Source: an uncultured Lachnospiraceae bacterium
GTDB taxonomy: Bacteria > Bacillota > Clostridia > Lachnospirales > Lachnospiraceae
Length of the DNA stretch: 64,000 nucleotides
Reading direction: 5' to 3'
NCBI GenBank assembly: GCA_910579505.1
Contig: CAJTTZ010000005.1
Coordinates: 62,001-126,000 of the forward strand
Shown here: positions 36,203-45,543 of the stretch, piece by piece
Numbering within the stretch: the first letter of the stretch is position 1
Layout of the letters: each line of letters opens with the position of its first letter
Notes under the pieces: generated by a model
Seen by the model: the letters and a program-made list of their open reading frames with translations, nothing else
What the model was told of the DNA's origin: nothing
Database searches by the model: none
Made by a program: the position numbers and the translations under genes

Positions 36203-38182
36203 ATGCTGGAAATCAGGGAGAACAAATTGGTTTACCGCTATGACGCGGAAGAGGTGTGGATTGAGCCGTGGGGGCCGAACGCGCTGCGTGTGCGGGCAAC
36301 GAAGGAGAGGCAGATGCCGGAGGCGGACTGGGCGTTAAGCTGCAGGGGCAGGGCAGATGCGGACATCTCCTTTACCGGGCAGGGTGCGAGGATTGTCAAT
36401 GGGAAGATTTGTGCTGAGATTACGAGGGTTGGCAAGATTATGATTTATCATGCCGACGGGCGGCTGCTTCTGGAAGAGTATTGCAGGAACCGCAGGGACC
36501 TGCTGGACGCAAAGTGCAGTGCGGTTGAGGTGGAGGCGAGGGAGTTTAAGCCCATTCAGGGCGGGGATTATCATCTGACCATGCGGTTTGAATCGGTGGA
36601 TAAGGATGAGAAGATCTATGGCATGGGGCAGTACCAGCAGCCTTATCTGGATCTAAAGGGGCTCGACCTGGAACTGGCGCACCGCAATTCACAGGCGAGC
36701 GTGCCTTTTGCGCTCTCCTCCCTGGGATATGGTTTTCTCTGGAATAATCCCGGTGTGGGCCGGGCAGTGTTTGGCAAAAATATCATGAGCTTTGAGGCAT
36801 ATTCCACCAAAGCGCTGGATTATTGGGTGACAGCCGGCGACACGCCCGCGGAGATAGAGGAAGCCTATGCGGCTGTGACGGGGACGGTTCCCATGATGCC
36901 GGAGTACGGCCTTGGTTTCTGGCAGTGCAAGCTCCGTTACCAGACGCAGGAGGAGTTACTTTCCGTGGCGAGGGAGTACAAGCGCAGGAATCTGCCCATC
37001 GACGTGATCGTCATTGACTTTTTCCACTGGCCCAAACAGGGGGAGTGGAAGTTTGACCCGGTGTACTGGCCGGATCCTGCGGCCATGGTGCAGGAGCTTA
37101 AGGAGATGGGAATCGAGCTGATGGTTTCCATCTGGCCGACGGTGGACAAGACCTGCGAGAATTATGACGAAATGCTGGAGAAAGGTTATCTGATCCGCAC
37201 GGAGAGAGGCGTCCGCGTGGGGCTGGATTTTCAGGGGGCAACGATCCATTATGACGCCACCAACCCGGAAGCGAGGGCGTATCTGTGGAGCAAGGCAAAG
37301 AAGAATTATTATGATCTGGGTATCAAAGTGTTCTGGCTGGATGAGGCGGAGCCTGAGTACACGGCGTATGATTTTGACAACTACCGCTATCACCGGGGCA
37401 CCAATTTACAGGTCGGCAACATCTATCCTGTGGAGTATGCCAGAACGTTCTATGAGGGTATGGAGCGGGAAGGACAGACAAATATCGTAAACCTCCTGCG
37501 CTGTGCGTGGGCGGGCAGCCAGATATACGGCGCGCTTGTGTGGTCAGGGGACATAGCGTCCAGTTTTGAGAGTATGCGAAACCAGCTTGCCGCGGGGCTA
37601 AATATGGGGCTTGCGGGGATTCCGTGGTGGACGACCGATATCGGCGGCTTCCACGGCGGAAACCCGGATGATCCGGCGTTCAGGGAACTTTTCGCCAGAT
37701 GGTTCGCGTGGGGAACGTTCTGCCCGGTGATGCGTCTGCACGGCGACAGGGAACCGAGACAGCCCCAGTACGGCACGACGGGAGGCGCGTCCTGCTGTTC
37801 CGGCGCCGCCAACGAGGTGTGGAGCTACGGGGAAAAGGTGTATGAGATCTGTAAGAAATATATGGAATACAGGGAGCGGATGCGCCCCTACACGAGAAAG
37901 CTGATGAAGGAGGCGCATGAAAAGGGCACGCCGGTGATGAGGACGCTCTTCTATATGTACCCGCAGGACTGCGCCTGCTGGGATGTGGAGGATGAGTACA
38001 TGTACGGCCCCGATGTGCTGGTGGCGCCGGTACTCTATGCGGGACAGACGAAGCGAAGCGTCTATCTGCCTGAGGGCGACAACTGGGTGGAGTTCGCTAC
38101 CGGGAAAGAATACACAGGCGGACAGCGGGTGGTGGCGGACGCGCCGCTCGATGTGATTCCAGTGTTTGTGCGGAAAAAATAA
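36203..38182 (+). CDS. Glycoside hydrolase family 31 (alpha-glucosidase/alpha-xylosidase type)
   Basis: A 659-residue cytosolic retaining glycosidase. After an N-terminal beta domain the TIM barrel carries the nucleophile Asp380 in VFWLDEAEPEY and the likely acid/base Asp450 in VWSGDIASSF; RLHGDREPR is a conserved late-barrel motif. The C-terminal beta domains complete the fold. No signal peptide, so it should act on sugars imported by the adjacent ABC system. GH31 includes alpha-glucosidases, alpha-xylosidases and sulfoquinovosidases; the WLDEAEPE form does not let me pick among them. Confidence 0.92.
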   Translation: MLEIRENKLVYRYDAEEVWIEPWGPNALRVRATKERQMPEADWALSCRGRADADISFTGQGARIVNGKICAEITRVGKIMIYHADGRLLLEEYCRNRRDLLDAKCSAVEVEAREFKPIQGGDYHLTMRFESVDKDEKIYGMGQYQQPYLDLKGLDLELAHRNSQASVPFALSSLGYGFLWNNPGVGRAVFGKNIMSFEAYSTKALDYWVTAGDTPAEIEEAYAAVTGTVPMMPEYGLGFWQCKLRYQTQEELLSVAREYKRRNLPIDVIVIDFFHWPKQGEWKFDPVYWPDPAAMVQELKEMGIELMVSIWPTVDKTCENYDEMLEKGYLIRTERGVRVGLDFQGATIHYDATNPEARAYLWSKAKKNYYDLGIKVFWLDEAEPEYTAYDFDNYRYHRGTNLQVGNIYPVEYARTFYEGMEREGQTNIVNLLRCAWAGSQIYGALVWSGDIASSFESMRNQLAAGLNMGLAGIPWWTTDIGGFHGGNPDDPAFRELFARWFAWGTFCPVMRLHGDREPRQPQYGTTGGASCCSGAANEVWSYGEKVYEICKKYMEYRERMRPYTRKLMKEAHEKGTPVMRTLFYMYPQDCACWDVEDEYMYGPDVLVAPVLYAGQTKRSVYLPEGDNWVEFATGKEYTGGQRVVADAPLDVIPVFVRKK

Positions 38183-38199
38183 GCATAGAAATCGTAGGG

Positions 38200-38235
38200 A
38201 CCCTGCGGAGGGTTTGTGGCCGCAGGGTTATTTTT
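38200..38235 (+). terminator. Intrinsic terminator after the GH31 gene
   Basis: Perfect 9-bp arms ACCCTGCGG/CCGCAGGGT with an 11-nt loop, then TATTTTT. Confidence 0.85.
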
Positions 38236-38255
38236 GCGCGCATAAGCAGAGTCAG
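38231..38255 (+). repeat. Terminator-linked repeat, copy C
   Basis: GCGCGCATAAGCAGAGTCAG begins directly after the terminator U-run; only the left part of the repeat is present. Confidence 0.65.
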
Positions 38256-38276
38256 TAGGATTGCGAAATATGCCAG

Positions 38277-38400
38277 ATAAAAACTTGTGATAATATAAAA
38301 GTTTTTTCTTAAAATAAATAAAAACTTATGAAAAATGTATAGTTTTTATTTAAATGGGATAAAAACATATTGATTTATAAAAGTTTTTATTGAATCTAAA
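38277..38400 (+). repeat. AT-rich AAAACTTAT repeat tract before the ATPase gene
   Basis: Irregular repeats of ATAAAAACTT and its inverse AAGTTTTTAT fill about 120 bp (for example at 38278, 38324 and 38382). They probably hold the ATPase promoter and may form an autoregulatory site. The same motif occurs at 14612-14656. Confidence 0.45.
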
Positions 38401-38487
38401 GAAGAACTATTGAAAATAAGGTGAAATTCAGGGTATACTGTCTATAAGGGGAAAAGAGATATTTTTGGCAGATAAGAGGTGAAAGAT

Positions 38488-39681
38488 ATGATTTCCAGAC
38501 CGCGTTACATGGAAATTTTCAGGACATATCGTGACGTGCCGGTAATTAAAGTGCTGGCGGGTATCCGCCGCTGCGGAAAATCCACGCTTTTGGAGATGCT
38601 GCGGGAAGAGTTGAAGCAGGACGGCGTGCCGGAGGACCATATTGTCAAAATGAGTTATACGTCGGAAGAGTTTGAAGATGGTATGACCGACAAAGAGATG
38701 TATTGCGGCATTCTGGAGAAAATGGGCGGTGCGGGGCAGTATTATCTGTTACTGGACGAGGTGCAGGAGATTGAAGGCTGGGAAAAAGCGGTCAACAGTC
38801 TTTTGGAAAAGGGAAATGCGGATATTTATGTGACGGGCTCCAACTCCAAACTGATGGCGGGGGAAATATCCACATATCTCAGCGGCAGATACATCACCAT
38901 TCCGGTTTATACGCTGTCCTTTGCGGAATATCTGTCCTATAAGGAATCTACAGGACGCGCCCCGAGGGAGCTTTTGGCGGAATATCTGCGGCTTGGCGGG
39001 TTTCCCATTGTGGCGCTCGGGGATTTTGAGGAGGAGGCGGCGTATCAGATTGTGGAGGGCATTTATCATTCCGTGATCTCCAGTGATATCACGAGACGCC
39101 ACGATATCAAAAATGTGGATCTGTTTAACCGCGTCGTAAAATTTGTGGTTGAAAATGTGGGTAAGACTTTTTCGGCAAACGCTATCGTGAAGTTTTTGAA
39201 GAACGAGGGGCGTGCGCTTTCCGTGGAAGCGATCTACAATTATCTGGAATGGCTGGAAAAGGCGTTTGTGATTTACCGCTGTCCGAGGTATGATTTAAAG
39301 GGCAAGTCGGTCTTGAAGACGCAGGAAAAATTTTATCTGGCGGATGCGTCCCTCAAATATTGCATGATGGGATTTCAGCCGGAGTCCTTGGCGGCAATGC
39401 TGGAAAATGTCGTCTACTTTGAACTGAGGCGGAAAGGGTATGAGGTTTATATCGGAAAAAAGGAAACGAAGGAGATTGACTTTGTGGCGGTGCGGCGGGA
39501 TGAGCGCCTCTATGTACAGGTGTGCCGCAGCCTGCCGCAGAAATCGGACCGTGAGGTCGCAAATCTCCTTGCGGTCAGGGATCATTATCCCAAATATGTG
39601 GTTACGCTGGATGAGTTTGCGGGAGGAAATATCGACGGGGTGAAGATTGTACATTTGATGGACTTTCTGATGATGGAGTGA
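38488..39681 (+). CDS. AAA-type ATPase with DUF4143 C-terminal domain
   Basis: A 397-residue protein with Walker A GIRRCGKST near residues 24-32, Walker B YLLLDEVQEIEGW near 88-100, the sensor-like VTGSNSKLM and the DUF4143 nuclease-like domain from about 200 (FYLADASLKYCMMG, then EIDFVAV). Such proteins are widespread and often multi-copy in gut bacteria; the function is unknown, with a DNA or mobile-element role suspected. Start ATG 38488 has AGAGGTG 8 nt upstream. AT-rich repeats precede it. No partner gene is evident. Confidence 0.88.
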   Translation: MISRPRYMEIFRTYRDVPVIKVLAGIRRCGKSTLLEMLREELKQDGVPEDHIVKMSYTSEEFEDGMTDKEMYCGILEKMGGAGQYYLLLDEVQEIEGWEKAVNSLLEKGNADIYVTGSNSKLMAGEISTYLSGRYITIPVYTLSFAEYLSYKESTGRAPRELLAEYLRLGGFPIVALGDFEEEAAYQIVEGIYHSVISSDITRRHDIKNVDLFNRVVKFVVENVGKTFSANAIVKFLKNEGRALSVEAIYNYLEWLEKAFVIYRCPRYDLKGKSVLKTQEKFYLADASLKYCMMGFQPESLAAMLENVVYFELRRKGYEVYIGKKETKEIDFVAVRRDERLYVQVCRSLPQKSDREVANLLAVRDHYPKYVVTLDEFAGGNIDGVKIVHLMDFLMME

Positions 39682-39724
39682 GTCGGTTTTATGGTGCGGC
39701 AGTGAGGCGGAAAGGGAAACGGAC

Positions 39725-41614
39725 ATGAACGGCAGCAGGAGATACGAATATGTGATGGATGAGGCGGAGATAAGGGATTTTTGTCTGCACGCCTTTCTGG
39801 AACAGTTGAAATGCAGCAAAAAGACAGGGATCCGGCTTTTGGTCATTCTGGCGGCGGAGCTTCTGCTGATTCCAGAGGCGGCGGCAATGACGGTCCTTCT
39901 GATGATTGTGCTGGTGGCGGCGGTTGGTATTTACAACTATGTGGCCACGGCGAAACTTCTTCGGGGGCAGCCCGGAAGCGTCTGGATAGAGGGCGGCAGA
40001 TTAAAGGCACAGAGAAAGGATTACGGCGAGATTTCCTGTGCCAATATAAAGCTGGTCCGCAGGACAAAGCGCCTTCTTATGATGGGATATATGCAGAGAG
40101 CCGGGCATCCCGCCTGGTTTATGATCCCGCTGCGCTCTTTCCGGGACGAGAATGAGGTGAACATGTTTCTTGCCATGCTGCGGAATCCCGCGGCGCAGGG
40201 AAATTATTATGACCAAACAGGTCAATGCAGCGCGGGAGTGGGAGCGGCTGTTCCGGCAGGGCAGGAGAATACGGGGACAGACTTTGGTGACCCATTTGGT
40301 CAATACATAAAAACGGAGCCGCGGGAATATCTTCGCTTTCAGTATTGGCTTGACTGGGAGAGATGGGTGCGGCTGCAGAAGGGTGCGGCGGACCTTATAA
40401 ACGGCGGCAGTCTGGGAAGAACCGCACGGATATACGGGATGATAATCTGGGGCTGTGTGGTAATGGGCGCCCTGATCGGAGGCTCCTATCTTGCGGCGAA
40501 GAAATTTGACTGGTTGATTGTCTGTTACAGTTTCGCCCTGACTATCCTGGTCATTTTGAAGATCTATTACACGGATCCCGAGAAACTGATCCGAAAACAG
40601 CTGATGTCGCAGGAGGCGGCAGCGCACGCCTGCGGGCTCTGGCAGGTTTCCCTGACGGAGGAAGGGGTCAGCCTGACCATGCCTGCGGACATGAAAAATG
40701 TGTATTTGTGGACGTCGCTTGCGTGGCTGGTGGAGACGGAGGAGGTGTTTTATCTCTTTCATAAAGATAAAAAGCATTTTGTAATGATTGCCAAGGAGAG
40801 CTTTCAAAGCTGGGATCAGGTGCATTTGTTCCATCAGGTGTGCGCCGACCACAAAATACAGAAGGCCGCGCCGAAAAAAGCGCGCTATGTGCCGCTATGG
40901 CTGCTGCTGGTGCTTTTCATACTGTGTCTGTTTACGCTTTTCGGGGCTGCCATGATAAGAACTTATCTGACAAAAAGGGACGAGCCTGGACTTGTCTCAG
41001 GGGATGTTTATGGGCGGGTTCCTTTGGAGGAACAGGTTGAAGTGCTGGAGTCGCTCGGACTGCATGTGCCGGAGGAAACGGCTGCGTCTGTCCGGGACTC
41101 CATGGAGGAATACGGGATGTATGATCTGGTGGAGGAAAGCCCATATACATGGCTTCTGACGGACATGGGTGCGCCCACGTACGATGAAGGGTGGAATGTG
41201 ACGGAATATGACGGCGATGTATTCTGGTTTGATTTTGAAGGGGTTGATATTTCCACCGACTATATCCATATCCTGAACGGTATGCTTGCGCTGGCGGAGG
41301 GAAGCTGCCTTGATGATGTGACGGACATCCGGGAAGATATGACGGATGCGGACTGGGAGAGCGGAAGAGGGACGGTCACGGTCAGCCTGCGGTGGAAGGG
41401 GGAGCCTTACCAGTGGGATATGGAGATGTACTATGACTGGATAGACGCAGGAGTCCTTGGCATACTCAATCAGCTTCTGGAACAGGAGGGTTCGCAGGAA
41501 TCTTTTTATGCCACGGGGGATAACGGGCAGGGCGCCATTGTCTTTTTCTGCACGCAGGAGTGGGCAAAGCAGTTTACGCGAAAAACCGGGCTTGTACTGG
41601 AAAAGGCAAAATGA
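39725..41614 (+). CDS. Membrane protein with two YcxB-like modules
   Basis: A 629-residue protein of unknown role. Residues about 1-155 and 195-385 look like two copies of one plan: a soluble start, a pair of membrane helices (about 38-74, then 238-280), and a cytoplasmic module ending in a YcxB-like motif (AWFMIPLRSFRDENEV; then HFVMIAKESFQSWDQV). A fifth hydrophobic segment (about 389-411) leads to an acidic extracellular C-terminal domain of about 215 residues. Internal duplication is my reading by eye. It stands between the ATPase gene and a small regulator. Confidence 0.6.
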   Translation: MNGSRRYEYVMDEAEIRDFCLHAFLEQLKCSKKTGIRLLVILAAELLLIPEAAAMTVLLMIVLVAAVGIYNYVATAKLLRGQPGSVWIEGGRLKAQRKDYGEISCANIKLVRRTKRLLMMGYMQRAGHPAWFMIPLRSFRDENEVNMFLAMLRNPAAQGNYYDQTGQCSAGVGAAVPAGQENTGTDFGDPFGQYIKTEPREYLRFQYWLDWERWVRLQKGAADLINGGSLGRTARIYGMIIWGCVVMGALIGGSYLAAKKFDWLIVCYSFALTILVILKIYYTDPEKLIRKQLMSQEAAAHACGLWQVSLTEEGVSLTMPADMKNVYLWTSLAWLVETEEVFYLFHKDKKHFVMIAKESFQSWDQVHLFHQVCADHKIQKAAPKKARYVPLWLLLVLFILCLFTLFGAAMIRTYLTKRDEPGLVSGDVYGRVPLEEQVEVLESLGLHVPEETAASVRDSMEEYGMYDLVEESPYTWLLTDMGAPTYDEGWNVTEYDGDVFWFDFEGVDISTDYIHILNGMLALAEGSCLDDVTDIREDMTDADWESGRGTVTVSLRWKGEPYQWDMEMYYDWIDAGVLGILNQLLEQEGSQESFYATGDNGQGAIVFFCTQEWAKQFTRKTGLVLEKAK

Positions 41615-41724
41615 CGGAAATCCCATGTAAACGACAGGTTTAGCCGGGGAAACCAGCAGTCGGTTGCGTATGGGGGAAAGAGAGAGGTACAATGCAGACA
41701 TCAAATCAAAGGAGAGCAGAAACA

Positions 41725-42129
41725 ATGAAAAAACAAACTTTTGGAAACATGATTGCTGCATTGCGCAAAGAAAATGGAATGACGCAGCTGGAACTCGCTG
41801 AGAAAATGGGAGTGACTGACAAGGCGGTATCGAAGTGGGAACGGGATTTATCTCTTCCCGATGTGAGTTCTTTTCCAAAACTGGCTGAGATTTTTGATGT
41901 ATCCGTCGATGAGCTGATGCAGGTGAAGTCAGGTGCAAAGGAGAATGCGGATCAAGCCGGAATTGCCGGGATTGTGCAGATTGCCTTGAAAGGCGTGGCG
42001 TTAGCGATGGGCGTGGCGGTAGCCGCGCTCTCTGTTATGGAACAGGTCGAGACGGATGCTGCGATTGGCATGTTGGGAATAGGGCTTGCCTGCCTTGCGA
42101 TTACGCAGCTTTCCAAAAAGGGAAACTGA
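41725..42129 (+). CDS. Small XRE regulator with two C-terminal membrane helices
   Basis: A 134-residue protein: residues 1-65 are a Cro/C1 helix-turn-helix (GMTQLELAEKMGVTDKAVSK then WERDLSLPDVSS), and the end (about 85-130) is hydrophobic with two short segments. I start at MKKQTFGNM, the usual N-terminus, with GGAG 10 nt upstream; an alternative ATG at 41692 also has a plausible box. Target unknown; it precedes a PAS gene by 34 bp. Confidence 0.8.
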   Translation: MKKQTFGNMIAALRKENGMTQLELAEKMGVTDKAVSKWERDLSLPDVSSFPKLAEIFDVSVDELMQVKSGAKENADQAGIAGIVQIALKGVALAMGVAVAALSVMEQVETDAAIGMLGIGLACLAITQLSKKGN

Positions 42130-42163
42130 CGGTTTCACAAAAGAAATGATAAGAGGAGAATTT

Positions 42164-42553
42164 ATGGACAACAGGAATTTATCACAGTATTTTAAAAGTA
42201 TTGTAGACCAGGACAGATGCGCGGTGGTGATCTGCAATACGGCACATGAGATCATTTACATGAATCCGGCGGCAGTAGAACGCTATGCCAAAAGTGGCGG
42301 CGCCGCCCTTGTGGGGCAGAGCCTTTTGGACTGTCATAACGCGCAGTCTGTGGAACAGATCGGAAAGGTTGTGGCATGGTTTGCGGAGAGCACGGACCAC
42401 AATCGTATCTATACTTTCCGCAACGAGAAAGAGAATAAGGATGTCTACATGGTCGCCCTGCGGGATGAGGACGGGACGCTGATCGGGTACTATGAGAAGC
42501 ACGAGTACCGGGATGTGGAGACATGTATGCGATATGATTTTGACAATTGTTAA
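42164..42553 (+). CDS. Stand-alone PAS-domain protein
   Basis: A 129-residue single PAS fold: CAVVICNTAHEIIYMNPAAVE and later VYMVALRDEDGTLIGYYEKH. Sensor modules of this size without an output domain are thought to act by binding partners; ligand and partner are unknown. Start ATG 42164 has AGAGGAG 6 nt upstream. Its last codons overlap the left half of the bioY operator. Confidence 0.8.
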   Translation: MDNRNLSQYFKSIVDQDRCAVVICNTAHEIIYMNPAAVERYAKSGGAALVGQSLLDCHNAQSVEQIGKVVAWFAESTDHNRIYTFRNEKENKDVYMVALRDEDGTLIGYYEKHEYRDVETCMRYDFDNC

Positions 42554-42599
42554 CTTAAATGAAAATAAGTTGACAATACCCCTTTTCCTGTGCTAAGAT
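42546..42599 (+). promoter_or_regulatory. bioY promoter and BirA operator
   Basis: ATTGTTAAC (42546-42554), 14 nt and GTTGACAAT (42569-42577) match the Firmicute biotin-repressor operator with one mismatch. The right half contains the -35 TTGACA (42570-42575); an 18-bp spacer leads to an extended -10 TGCTAAGAT (-10 at 42594-42599). BirA-biotin binding would block the promoter. Confidence 0.8.
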
Positions 42600-42650
42600 A
42601 ACTTCACTGAGAAAAAAGCGAGCCAATGGGTCAAGTGAAGGAGGAAATTT

Positions 42651-43250
42651 ATGAATCGTGAAATGAGCGCAGAAACAGGGAACTTGCAGACAGGGGCGCA
42701 GAGACGGAAAAAGACGTATGACATGGCGTATATCGGCTTGTTCGTAGGGCTGATGGCGATCTGCTCATGGATATCCATACCCACGGCGATTCCGTTTACC
42801 ATGCAGACTTTTGCGATCTTTCTGGCGGTGATGATACTGGGCGGGAAACGGGGTACCTTGGCGATAGTCGTCTATTTGCTGCTGGGACTGGTGGGCGTCC
42901 CGGTCTTTGCAGGATTTTCCGCCGGACCGGGTGTGTTGTTTGGCACGACGGGAGGGTATCTGATCGGTTTCGTCTTTTCGGGGCTGCTCATGTGGCTGAT
43001 GGAGAGGATAGCTGACAGGAAAGTCTGGGTACAGATGCTTTCCATGCTTCTTGGCATGGTGACGTATTATATCATCGGCACGATCTGGTTTATGGTTGTG
43101 TATGGGAACACAAACGGACCGGTGAGCCTGCTGACGGCGCTTGGCTGGTGCGTGTTCCCCTTTGTGATTCCTGACCTGGTCAAGGCGGCGCTGGCGCTTG
43201 GTTTCGGCAATGCCCTGAGAAAGCCTCTCGCCGGCTTATTAGATAAATAA
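42651..43250 (+). CDS. bioY: Biotin transporter S component
   Basis: A 199-residue membrane protein, the biotin-binding subunit of an ECF transporter. Six hydrophobic segments and the motifs ISIPTAIPFTMQTFAIFLAV and GLVGVPVFAGFSAGPGVLFG are those of BioY. Start ATG 42651 has GGAGG 6 nt upstream. No ecfAT genes are adjacent, so it probably uses a shared energising module. The BirA-type operator upstream supports the biotin assignment. Confidence 0.95.
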   Translation: MNREMSAETGNLQTGAQRRKKTYDMAYIGLFVGLMAICSWISIPTAIPFTMQTFAIFLAVMILGGKRGTLAIVVYLLLGLVGVPVFAGFSAGPGVLFGTTGGYLIGFVFSGLLMWLMERIADRKVWVQMLSMLLGMVTYYIIGTIWFMVVYGNTNGPVSLLTALGWCVFPFVIPDLVKAALALGFGNALRKPLAGLLDK

Positions 43251-43262
43251 GGAGAATATGAA

Positions 43263-43631
43263 ATGGTATACAGGATCAGAGCACATCACGGTATGTGCTT
43301 TTCCTTTTTCCGGGGGAAAGGCTACAGTGGTGAATTTACGGAAAATATGTGGGAGATGAAGAGAAAACTGGAGCAAAATCCAGAGGTGGTTCTGCTGGAT
43401 GCGACGGACGACGTGTGCGCCCACTGTCCCAACAACAAAGAGGGAGTCTGTATCTCGGCCGGAAAGGCGGATGCATACGACAGGCAGGTGCTGGCGCGCT
43501 GTGGGCTAAACGCCGGATGCCAGATCAGGTGGGAGGACTTTGCGCGCCTCGTGGAGGAGCGCATCCTGTCCGCCGGCAGCCGCAGAGAGATATGCGGAGA
43601 CTGCCAGTGGACCGATCTTTGCGGTTTATAA
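43263..43631 (+). CDS. DUF1284 family Cys-rich protein
   Basis: A 122-residue cytosolic protein recognised as DUF1284 from YRIRAHHGMCFSFFRGKGYS at the start and a later set of cysteines (CAHCPNNKEGVC, then ICGDCQWTDLC). The cysteine spacing suggests an iron-sulfur or zinc site; its role is unknown. It follows bioY by 12 bp and is probably co-transcribed, though nothing ties it to biotin. Its stop overlaps that of convergent asnA. Confidence 0.85.
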   Translation: MVYRIRAHHGMCFSFFRGKGYSGEFTENMWEMKRKLEQNPEVVLLDATDDVCAHCPNNKEGVCISAGKADAYDRQVLARCGLNAGCQIRWEDFARLVEERILSAGSRREICGDCQWTDLCGL

Positions 43632-44636
43632 TAACTGTATGCCGTTTGCCAGCGCTTCCTTCGTGATCTCCTCCGGCCAGAGGGAGCACTGCACCTCGCC
43701 GATATGCGCCTTGCGAAGGAAGAACATACAGATTCTCGACTGTCCGATGCCGCCGCCGATGGTGAAGGGAAGCGTTTCGTCGATGATGCCCTTCTGGAAA
43801 GGGAGCTTCGCGCGCTCGGGGCAGCCTGCCTTGTCGAGCTGGGAGAGAAGCGCGTCCTTATCCACGCGGATACCCATGGAGGACAGTTCCAGCGCGATAT
43901 CGAGTACGGGATAATAGACCAGAATATCCGCGTTTAGCGTCCAGTCGTCGTAATCCGGCGCGCGGCCGTCATGTTTTTCGCCGGAGGCAAGTAAATCCCC
44001 GATCTGCATGAGGCAGACCGCGCCCTTCTCTCTTGTAATCAGATATTCCCGCTCCTTCGGCGTCGTGCCCGGATAAAGGTCTTCAAGCGCCTGTGTGGTG
44101 ATGAAAAAGATGTCGTGGGGCAGAATCTCGTCTATGTAATCGTACTGGATCGCCATGTACTTTTCCGTTTTGCGAAGCGCCTTATACACCGTCTTAACCG
44201 TTTCCTGCAGATAATCCAGACAGCGTTCTTCGCGGGAGATAACCTTCTCCCAATCCCACTGGTCCACATAGATGGAGTGGATATTGTCCGTCGCCTCGTC
44301 CCTGCGGATGGCGCTCATGTCGGTGTAAAGCCCCTCCCCGTGGGAAAAACCGTACTTGCCAAGAGCCATACGTTTCCACTTCGCAAGGGAGTGCACGATC
44401 TCCGCGGGGGCGTCGTCCTGCTCCTTGATGCCGAAGGTGACGGGGCGTTCCACGCCGTTTAAGTTGTCGTTTAACCCGGATGACGGCTCCACGAAAAGAG
44501 GAGCGGATACCCGCAGAAGATGCAGCCTTTGGGCAAGCTGTACCTGAAAAAAGTCTTTCACCGTCTTGATGCCGATCTGGGTGTCGTGCAGATTCAGCGC
44601 AGACTTGTAATCCTGTGGAATAATTAAGTTGTCCAT
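43626..44636 (-). CDS. asnA: Aspartate--ammonia ligase
   Basis: A 336-residue ammonia-dependent asparagine synthetase, making asparagine from aspartate and ammonium via an aspartyl-adenylate. The class II synthetase-like fold is recognisable from FVEPSSGLNDNLNGVERPV near residue 50, YVDQWDWEKVI near 120 and GGGIGQSRICMFFLRKAHIG near the end. Length fits AsnA. GAGG lies 6 nt before the start; a small stem GCGGTC/GACCGC (44656-44672) is in the leader. Confidence 0.95.
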   Translation of the reverse strand: MDNLIIPQDYKSALNLHDTQIGIKTVKDFFQVQLAQRLHLLRVSAPLFVEPSSGLNDNLNGVERPVTFGIKEQDDAPAEIVHSLAKWKRMALGKYGFSHGEGLYTDMSAIRRDEATDNIHSIYVDQWDWEKVISREERCLDYLQETVKTVYKALRKTEKYMAIQYDYIDEILPHDIFFITTQALEDLYPGTTPKEREYLITREKGAVCLMQIGDLLASGEKHDGRAPDYDDWTLNADILVYYPVLDIALELSSMGIRVDKDALLSQLDKAGCPERAKLPFQKGIIDETLPFTIGGGIGQSRICMFFLRKAHIGEVQCSLWPEEITKEALANGIQLL

Positions 44637-44730
44637 GTGATACCTCGCTTTTCGCGCGGTCTGTGTGACCGCTATTTTACTTATTAATTATTATTTAACC
44701 GCTTTTACGGCAGGAAGGCAAGGAAAAGTT

Positions 44731-45477
44731 TTACCATGTCTTCTCAAGCGTCGTATTCCAGTCGAGTGAAAAAGGATTGTCGGATGATGATTTCAGATCC
44801 TCATAAATATCGCGGCGTTCGTCGCTGCTCTCCTCCGACCAGTATTCATACCCGGTAAAGTAGCTTTCCATGAAGCTGTCCCACGAGTCAAAGGTAGTCT
44901 GGATCGTTTCCGCAAGCGCCAGAGACTGGTCCAGCGATTCTTCCAATGTATAGTAGTCCGCCAGATAGTAGTAACTCAAAAGCCACATGGCACGGCTGTA
45001 ATCCCATGCGGCTGCCGCATCCTCACCATACTGTTCATAGAGGGAGTACCATACGGTATATTGCTCTGCCTGCTGTTCATCCAGCTCAAAAGTATTAAGG
45101 AGCGCCTCCGTCCGCTCGTCCTCTGAAATATCCGAGAGACCTATTTCCGAAAGATAAGCCAATTCTTCCGCAAGCGGAATGCGGTGCCCCTCCTCCAGAA
45201 GCCACTGGAGCGATTCGTCGGCGGATGCCCGGTCCGTGACGTCCCATGTATTTTCCAGAAGCGCTTTTGCAATCGTCTTTTCGGCGATATTCGGGTCGCT
45301 TCCGCTGTATACACGGTAGTCGCGCTGATTCAGCACAGTCAGAACCGCATAGGTATTGTTGAACCACTGGATGGTATCAGAGGGTGCTGCATTCTTTTTC
45401 CCGCAGCCTGTCAGCATCAGGGCAAGGACCATGATGACGGATATGGTCATTTTCCGCAGTTTCATCGTTTTTTTCAT
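44731..45477 (-). CDS. DUF1266-like lipoprotein
   Basis: A 248-residue exported protein. The signal peptide ends in the lipobox LTGC near residue 25, so it is membrane-anchored outside. The rest, rich in Glu, Tyr and Trp, contains WDYSRAMWLLSYYYLADYYT, which resembles the DUF1266 core; the role is unknown. Start ATG 45477 has AGGAGG 9 nt upstream. The promoter region lies over a fragment of a chemoreceptor gene. Confidence 0.7.
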   Translation of the reverse strand: MKKTMKLRKMTISVIMVLALMLTGCGKKNAAPSDTIQWFNNTYAVLTVLNQRDYRVYSGSDPNIAEKTIAKALLENTWDVTDRASADESLQWLLEEGHRIPLAEELAYLSEIGLSDISEDERTEALLNTFELDEQQAEQYTVWYSLYEQYGEDAAAAWDYSRAMWLLSYYYLADYYTLEESLDQSLALAETIQTTFDSWDSFMESYFTGYEYWSEESSDERRDIYEDLKSSSDNPFSLDWNTTLEKTW

Positions 45478-45543
45478 TTCGTCGTTCCTCCTGTAAAATT
45501 TTCTTTATCCTTCTTACAAAAGACAGTATAGCAGAATTGCGGG

